NCBI RefSeq assembly: GCF_027596085.1
Contig: NC_072472.1
Coordinates: forward strand, 7,483,451 to 7,547,450
Length of the DNA stretch: 64,000 nt
Source: Anoplopoma fimbria
Taxonomy: Eukaryota; Chordata; Actinopteri; Perciformes; Anoplopomatidae
Reading direction: 5' to 3'
Shown here: piece after piece, positions 59,558 to 64,000 of the stretch
Layout: every line of letters starts with the position of its first letter
Numbering within the stretch: position 1 is the first letter of the stretch
Notes under the pieces: model-generated
What the model saw: only the letters and a program-made list of their open reading frames with translations
What the model was told of the DNA's origin: nothing
The model's database searches: none
Program-made: the position numbers and the translations under genes

Positions 59558-61479
59558 AGGACCAGGGCAGCAGTCAACTCATTTGTGATACGTCAAAAGC
59601 AAAAGTATACCACAAAAAAAACATGATTCCCTCAAAAATAACTTTCGTAAAGTAAGGAAGGCAAACCCACCCAGTCATCCTTAAATTCCAAAATCACCTG
59701 CAGTAATTTGACAGCAGAAATTATGGACATTATTTAGGTAGAGTTAATGAGACACATTTCTGCTCCAAGTTTATAAGGCATAAGGTATTTACAAACCAGC
59801 CACACTTAATGTGCGAAATATGAAACAAGCTGAGTTCAATTGTTGAGTTTCTTGCAAACTAAAGAGGATATAAAAGTTGTATTGCTTCTTCTGATATGTT
59901 GATGAAACTTATCAGATAGTATGATTTGCCGTCAGGAACAAGTGTTAATACCAATGTTAGACAAAATACTTTAATATTTTGCTAAGAATGCATGATAACG
60001 CCATCTCAGCATCCCTGCTAGGACCAATGAAGACCAGGGACCTTATTTTAATTGTAAAAGCTTAACAACAAGTACCTAGCAGTAGGTCTTGGGTGCACAG
60101 ACTGTGTGGGCGTCTCCGAGTGCACCTGTTGTTTTGGTTCAGCACCACAAATCTGCAGCCAGAGGCAGATGGTCTGGCTTTTTATTGAATTTCTACAGTG
60201 ATGATAGAAATAAGTGATAAAAAAAATGTTGATGAAGCGCTTTGTACGACGGCAGCAGTCCAACAGTTTAAATTCTACCGTATCTTGAGTTATAAATGGT
60301 CATCACAATGCATAATGTGACACAGCAGCATTTGCATCATTATGCATTCCAAGAAAAAAACAAAAACATGAAATGCCACGTTTGCTAGTAAGAAAGCCGG
60401 AAAGGAGGAGGATGACACACATAACTGATGAGCAGCTCTAATCTGACATCTGCAGCTGTGGACCACAGCCACTGTAGGAATCATTCATTATATAAACGCA
60501 GACTGCTTTACTGCAGATCCTGCTTTAACCTTGTTCAGTATGCTTACATTTGTAAGCTCATTTAGATGCATATACTGTTTGGAGCTTTAATAAAAATGGT
60601 TTATGTAAAATTTAACTTATTATAATATTATTGCTTTTTCTTTTTTGCTCCTCTTGAAGAAAACATTGGCAGCAGATGGACAAAAAAAAACACGAGCACA
60701 AAAAAAGGTTACAATTCTGCATCCGAAAAAAAAAAAAAAAGGTAAAGTTTTGGGGGTTTTTGCATCAACGTGATCTCATAGAGACACGTGAATTGCCCAG
60801 GACCACTGAACAACGCACTACGAAGTTGTGGCAGGATATATGTTAAAATTCCATGGCACCTCCACGAAAGCAGACAGTGCTTCTGCGTCCTTTAGAGGGC
60901 TTATTAGAATATGCAATTTAACGCACTGTGTTCACTATATTACATCAATTGTACCAAAACATTATCACTAATTTGAAACAATGCAAAGCTTTATGGATCA
61001 TGGACTCAAGTACAGTTGGATTTTCTTTTTTCAACATTTTTAAATCTTAGATAAATATCACCAGTATTATCAGACTTCTATTTTTGCAAAATTTCTGGAA
61101 ATAGTAATGGTCTATCCCTTAGATTTTGAGTTGATACAGTTATTACAAATGTTACTAATGTTGTGTTTCTACCTTTGACCTTAATGGTTTATCCGTTGTA
61201 AGAAATTTGGCATTGTACTCAAATAGACCTTTATTGACCATTTATAATCTTATATATCTAATTAGTCCCCTAAGAATGCATCGCAAGCAGTAAACTTTAC
61301 ATAAATGTGCAATTTTTATCATAAAGACTCGAAAGGTTTCTGGGTTTTATAAACAAGCACTTGCCTCACCGTAGAGCTTCCCTTTTTATGCATGCACATA
61401 TGTTTCTCCTCTCCCAGTAAAAAAAAAGAAAAGAAAGAAACAATTTCAATTTAATGCCTTCTGCTCATCCTTCAGATCC
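59558..61479. other. unique sequence, no gene seen
   Basis: A-runs lie near 60683 and 60726. No feature could be supported. Confidence 0.55.
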
Positions 61480-61880
61480 AGACATCCAAACCACTTAGCC
61501 GTAAAGTTAATTCTAATTCCTCCGTCCCATAGAGAGGGCTAAGAGTCCCACCTTGCCTGGTAGAGCTCAGAGATAATATCACAGGTGGCTCGAGCAGCGG
61601 GGGAGCCCCAAATCTCTATTATCAGCCCAAGGGGAGAGGCAGTGGAAGGAGGAGGCAGAGGAGACTGCAATATGGTGAGTTTAGTTTCACCTGGCCTCAC
61701 AGTTTGACCTCTGCACCATGTGTCAGCTCCTCCAGAAGAGCTTAAAAATAATTAAGGCTCAAAAGTCTTTCGAATGGGAAGTAGATTCAGAATAATGGCA
61801 TGCATGTTAAGTGCTCCCGAGTGTATTGCACACATTAAACGCATAGTGATGCGGGAGACTGTTGAAAGAGCTTGTTAAAT
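61480..61880. promoter_or_regulatory. candidate conserved non-coding element
   Basis: Balanced, repeat-free sequence. At 61738-61760 GAGCTTAAAAATAATTAAGG CTC is an imperfect inverted repeat containing TTAAAAATAA, which fits the MEF2 consensus YTA(A/T)4TAR. No credible frame. Confidence 0.27.
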
Positions 61881-62062
61881 ACTGTGTAAATTCCATCAGG
61901 CAGAGGACCAAACTAAAGTCGATAAAAGCAGAGCTTCTTTTGGCATGCGCACATAACGGACAAAAGGTGTAAACTCTTTGGCAACATTTTGAATATGTTT
62001 ATGCCCTGCTGCTTGAAATGTCCGTGAAATTTGAAAATCACTAAAAACAAAGCAGGGGTTAA

Positions 62063-62829
<767 letters not shown>

Positions 62830-62923
62830 TCACCCAGGTGACCCATAGGTAATGCCCAGCAGTTTCCAGTCTGGCATGGGCAGGCACAGTCCATCCACCA
62901 CAGAGAGCAGGCGGGAAGTGAGG
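62830..62923 (-). other. candidate minus-strand exon
   Basis: Reading minus, a pyrimidine-rich stretch ends in TCCTTCTGCCACAG (AG at 62924-62925), a good splice acceptor. The following frame gives SLTSRLLSVVDGLCLPMPDW then KLLGITYGSPG and a TGA at 62830-62832, with C- and G-ending codons (CGC CTG CTC, GTG GTG, CTG TGC CTG CCC). The weakness is that the other two minus frames are also open here (one gives CACPCQTGNCWALPMGHLG). All plus frames are blocked. The sequence is not one I recognise. Confidence 0.25.
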
Positions 62924-63319
62924 CTGTGGCAGAAGGACGACGGAGAACGGCCAGGTAGAAACAGCACAAACAGGAACAGATAATGCACCGTACACAAGAA
63001 AAAAAGTAATCTCAGCTCTCCTGCTCATTAGTTATACAGCTGACTCTGTCTCTTTTGTAGAGCAAATATACTCTTGCAGCTATCCTATTGTTTAAATTGC
63101 ATATATGCATGTAAGTACTGCAAGTTTCTTATTTTCATAAAAATATATTTCATATGATTTTTATATTGACAACACAAAGATGTCTGCATTTTAATGAAAT
63201 AACAATTTCTATTTTATATACAATATTTTCCCAGTTTGTAATAGACTTTGATACGCAACGGGCTCTAGAAGGCGATGGGCGAAGTAAGAAGCAGAGGATT
63301 TAAAACCAGTGCGAGATAA

Positions 63320-63440
63320 CCAGGATGGAGGTGAGAGGGACGAAAGTGTGAAAGCAAGAAGAATGAGGAAAGGAAGGAGCGAATGAGGGAACAGAAGGCC
63401 GGGGGAGAAATTGAGAGCGAGAGAAAAAGGGAGGGAAAAT
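63320..63440 (+). repeat. purine-rich tract
   Basis: About 120 bp of mostly A and G on the plus strand (GAGAGGGACGAAAG, GAAAGGAAGGAG, GAGAGCGAGAGAAAAAGGG). It lies directly before the GC-rich exon-like block. Such tracts are common in untranslated and promoter-proximal vertebrate DNA and can form triplexes. Confidence 0.7.
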
Positions 63441-63720
63441 GTCTCTTTTTCCCGCTGACCCGCTTCCTCTGCTCCAGCACCCTCCACGCCCCCTTCCCCT
63501 CTGGGCAGCCAGGTGGCCGGGCTGGGCACAGACGGCCCTCCTTCCCTTCTCCATGCTGGCCCTGCTGGCCCTTCCAAACACGAAGCAGCAGTAGTGGGAG
63601 GACACCAGCCAGACGAGGTACAAAGGGAGGATGGACAGGCTGTGTTTGAAGGCCTTGGCACACGCACACACCTTCCACACAACACACAAGGAGAACAGAG
63701 GACAGCCTGGCGAGCTTGAG
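63441..63720. other. GC-rich exon-like block, both strands
   Basis: GC content jumps here compared with the AT-rich flanks. Plus strand: acceptor-like CCCGCTTCCTCTGCTCCAG (AG at 63476-63477), then a frame with PSTPPSPLGSQVAGLGTDGP, PSLLHAGPAGPSKHEAAVVG and GHQPDE, ending at a donor-like GAG|GTACAA (63617/63618): a possible 140-bp exon. Minus strand: the same bases give AKAFKHSLSILPLYLVWLVS then SHYCCFVFGRASRASMEKG, hydrophobic and with natural codons. All three minus frames are open, which GC-rich DNA alone allows. I recognise neither product; at most one can be real. Confidence 0.3.
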
Positions 63721-63737
63721 GACGCTTCGGCTTCTTC

Positions 63738-63758
63738 TTTTTTTTTTTTTTTTTTTTT
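63738..63758. repeat. T21 homopolymer
   Basis: Twenty-one T in a row. The Lys-rich N-terminal ends of minus frames here come from this run and are not credible. Confidence 0.95.
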
Positions 63759-64000
63759 AAAAGGATTGTTTTCAAGAAAAAGAAAATGTGTGAACACGCC
63801 GGACATTTTTCATGACTGAGGCGTTTGTGTTTGGCCTTTTTCTGGAGCTATTTAGAATTTGAAATCAGATTCATCTGTTTATATTTGTTGGAAGTATTAT
63901 AAATCTGTGAGGCTATTATTTTCCAGAAGATTGATTTTTGCTCAACTGTCGATATCTAAAGCCCCGCTTGTGGGCCCCAGAGGCTGATATGCTCATTGCA
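63759..64000. other. unique sequence, no gene seen
   Basis: The last bases contain GCCCCGCTTGTGGGCCCCAG near 63961. No feature can be supported up to the window edge. Confidence 0.5.

Noticed and set aside
63209..63806. Minus frames of 188, 140 and 168 codons as one real gene
   Set aside because: All three frames are open together, two include Lys runs from a T21 homopolymer, and no start or domain singles one out. Only the inner part is kept as an exon candidate.

Overview
The window reads as non-coding vertebrate DNA, most likely from a teleost fish, probably a percomorph. The evidence is a set of fish-type interspersed repeats. These are tRNA-headed SINEs with the tail GGATAAAAGCGTCTGCTAAA, a second tRNA-headed SINE family, the 3' end of an L2-clade LINE, short hAT-type inverted-repeat elements, and several degenerate sequences I recognise from memory as common in fish genomes. 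Microsatellites are abundant, including one uninterrupted (CA)n of 213 bp. There is no bacterial-style gene packing, no operon, and no CDS that can be called with confidence. The DNA looks AT-rich with small patches of higher GC.

Layout. 1-5 kb: mostly unique sequence, with a possible decayed coding fragment (437-550, minus) and a G-quadruplex-like block (4551-4595). 5-10.2 kb: four SINE pieces, two of them carrying almost identical heads 5 kb apart, and one member of a dispersed repeat pair (8.4 kb; its partner is at 13.4 kb). 10-20 kb: unique sequence, simple repeats at 15.0, 15.5, 17.0 and 17.7 kb, and segments that look like conserved non-coding elements (12.3, 13.9, 17.2, 20.1 kb). 20-35 kb: (TA)n and (TGTA)n arrays, repeat relics, hairpins, and a perfect 32-bp palindrome (28552-28583). 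36-46 kb: a minisatellite (38.6-38.9 kb), a LINE-like 3' tail on the minus strand (38.9-39.2 kb) and an L2 3' end (41.4-41.9 kb). 46-60 kb: a clear 240-bp hAT-type MITE with an 8-bp target-site duplication (48204-48459), a 57-bp tandem duplication beside it, a second SINE family (51.0-51.2 kb), the densest run of enhancer-like sequence (51.3-52.9 kb) and two more repeat copies (53.7 and 57.6 kb). 61-64 kb: the long (CA)n, then a GC- and purine-rich patch with exon-like reading frames (62.8 and 63.4-63.7 kb).

Interpretation (inference). This is intergenic or long-intron DNA. Scattered GC-moderate segments with AT-rich homeodomain-like cores would suit the neighbourhood of a developmental regulatory gene, but conservation cannot be seen in one sequence. 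If a real gene touches the window, the best place to look is the last 1.2 kb. I found no convincing novel biological system. The strongest structural items are the MITE, the paired SINE heads, the palindrome and the exon-like patch at the right end.
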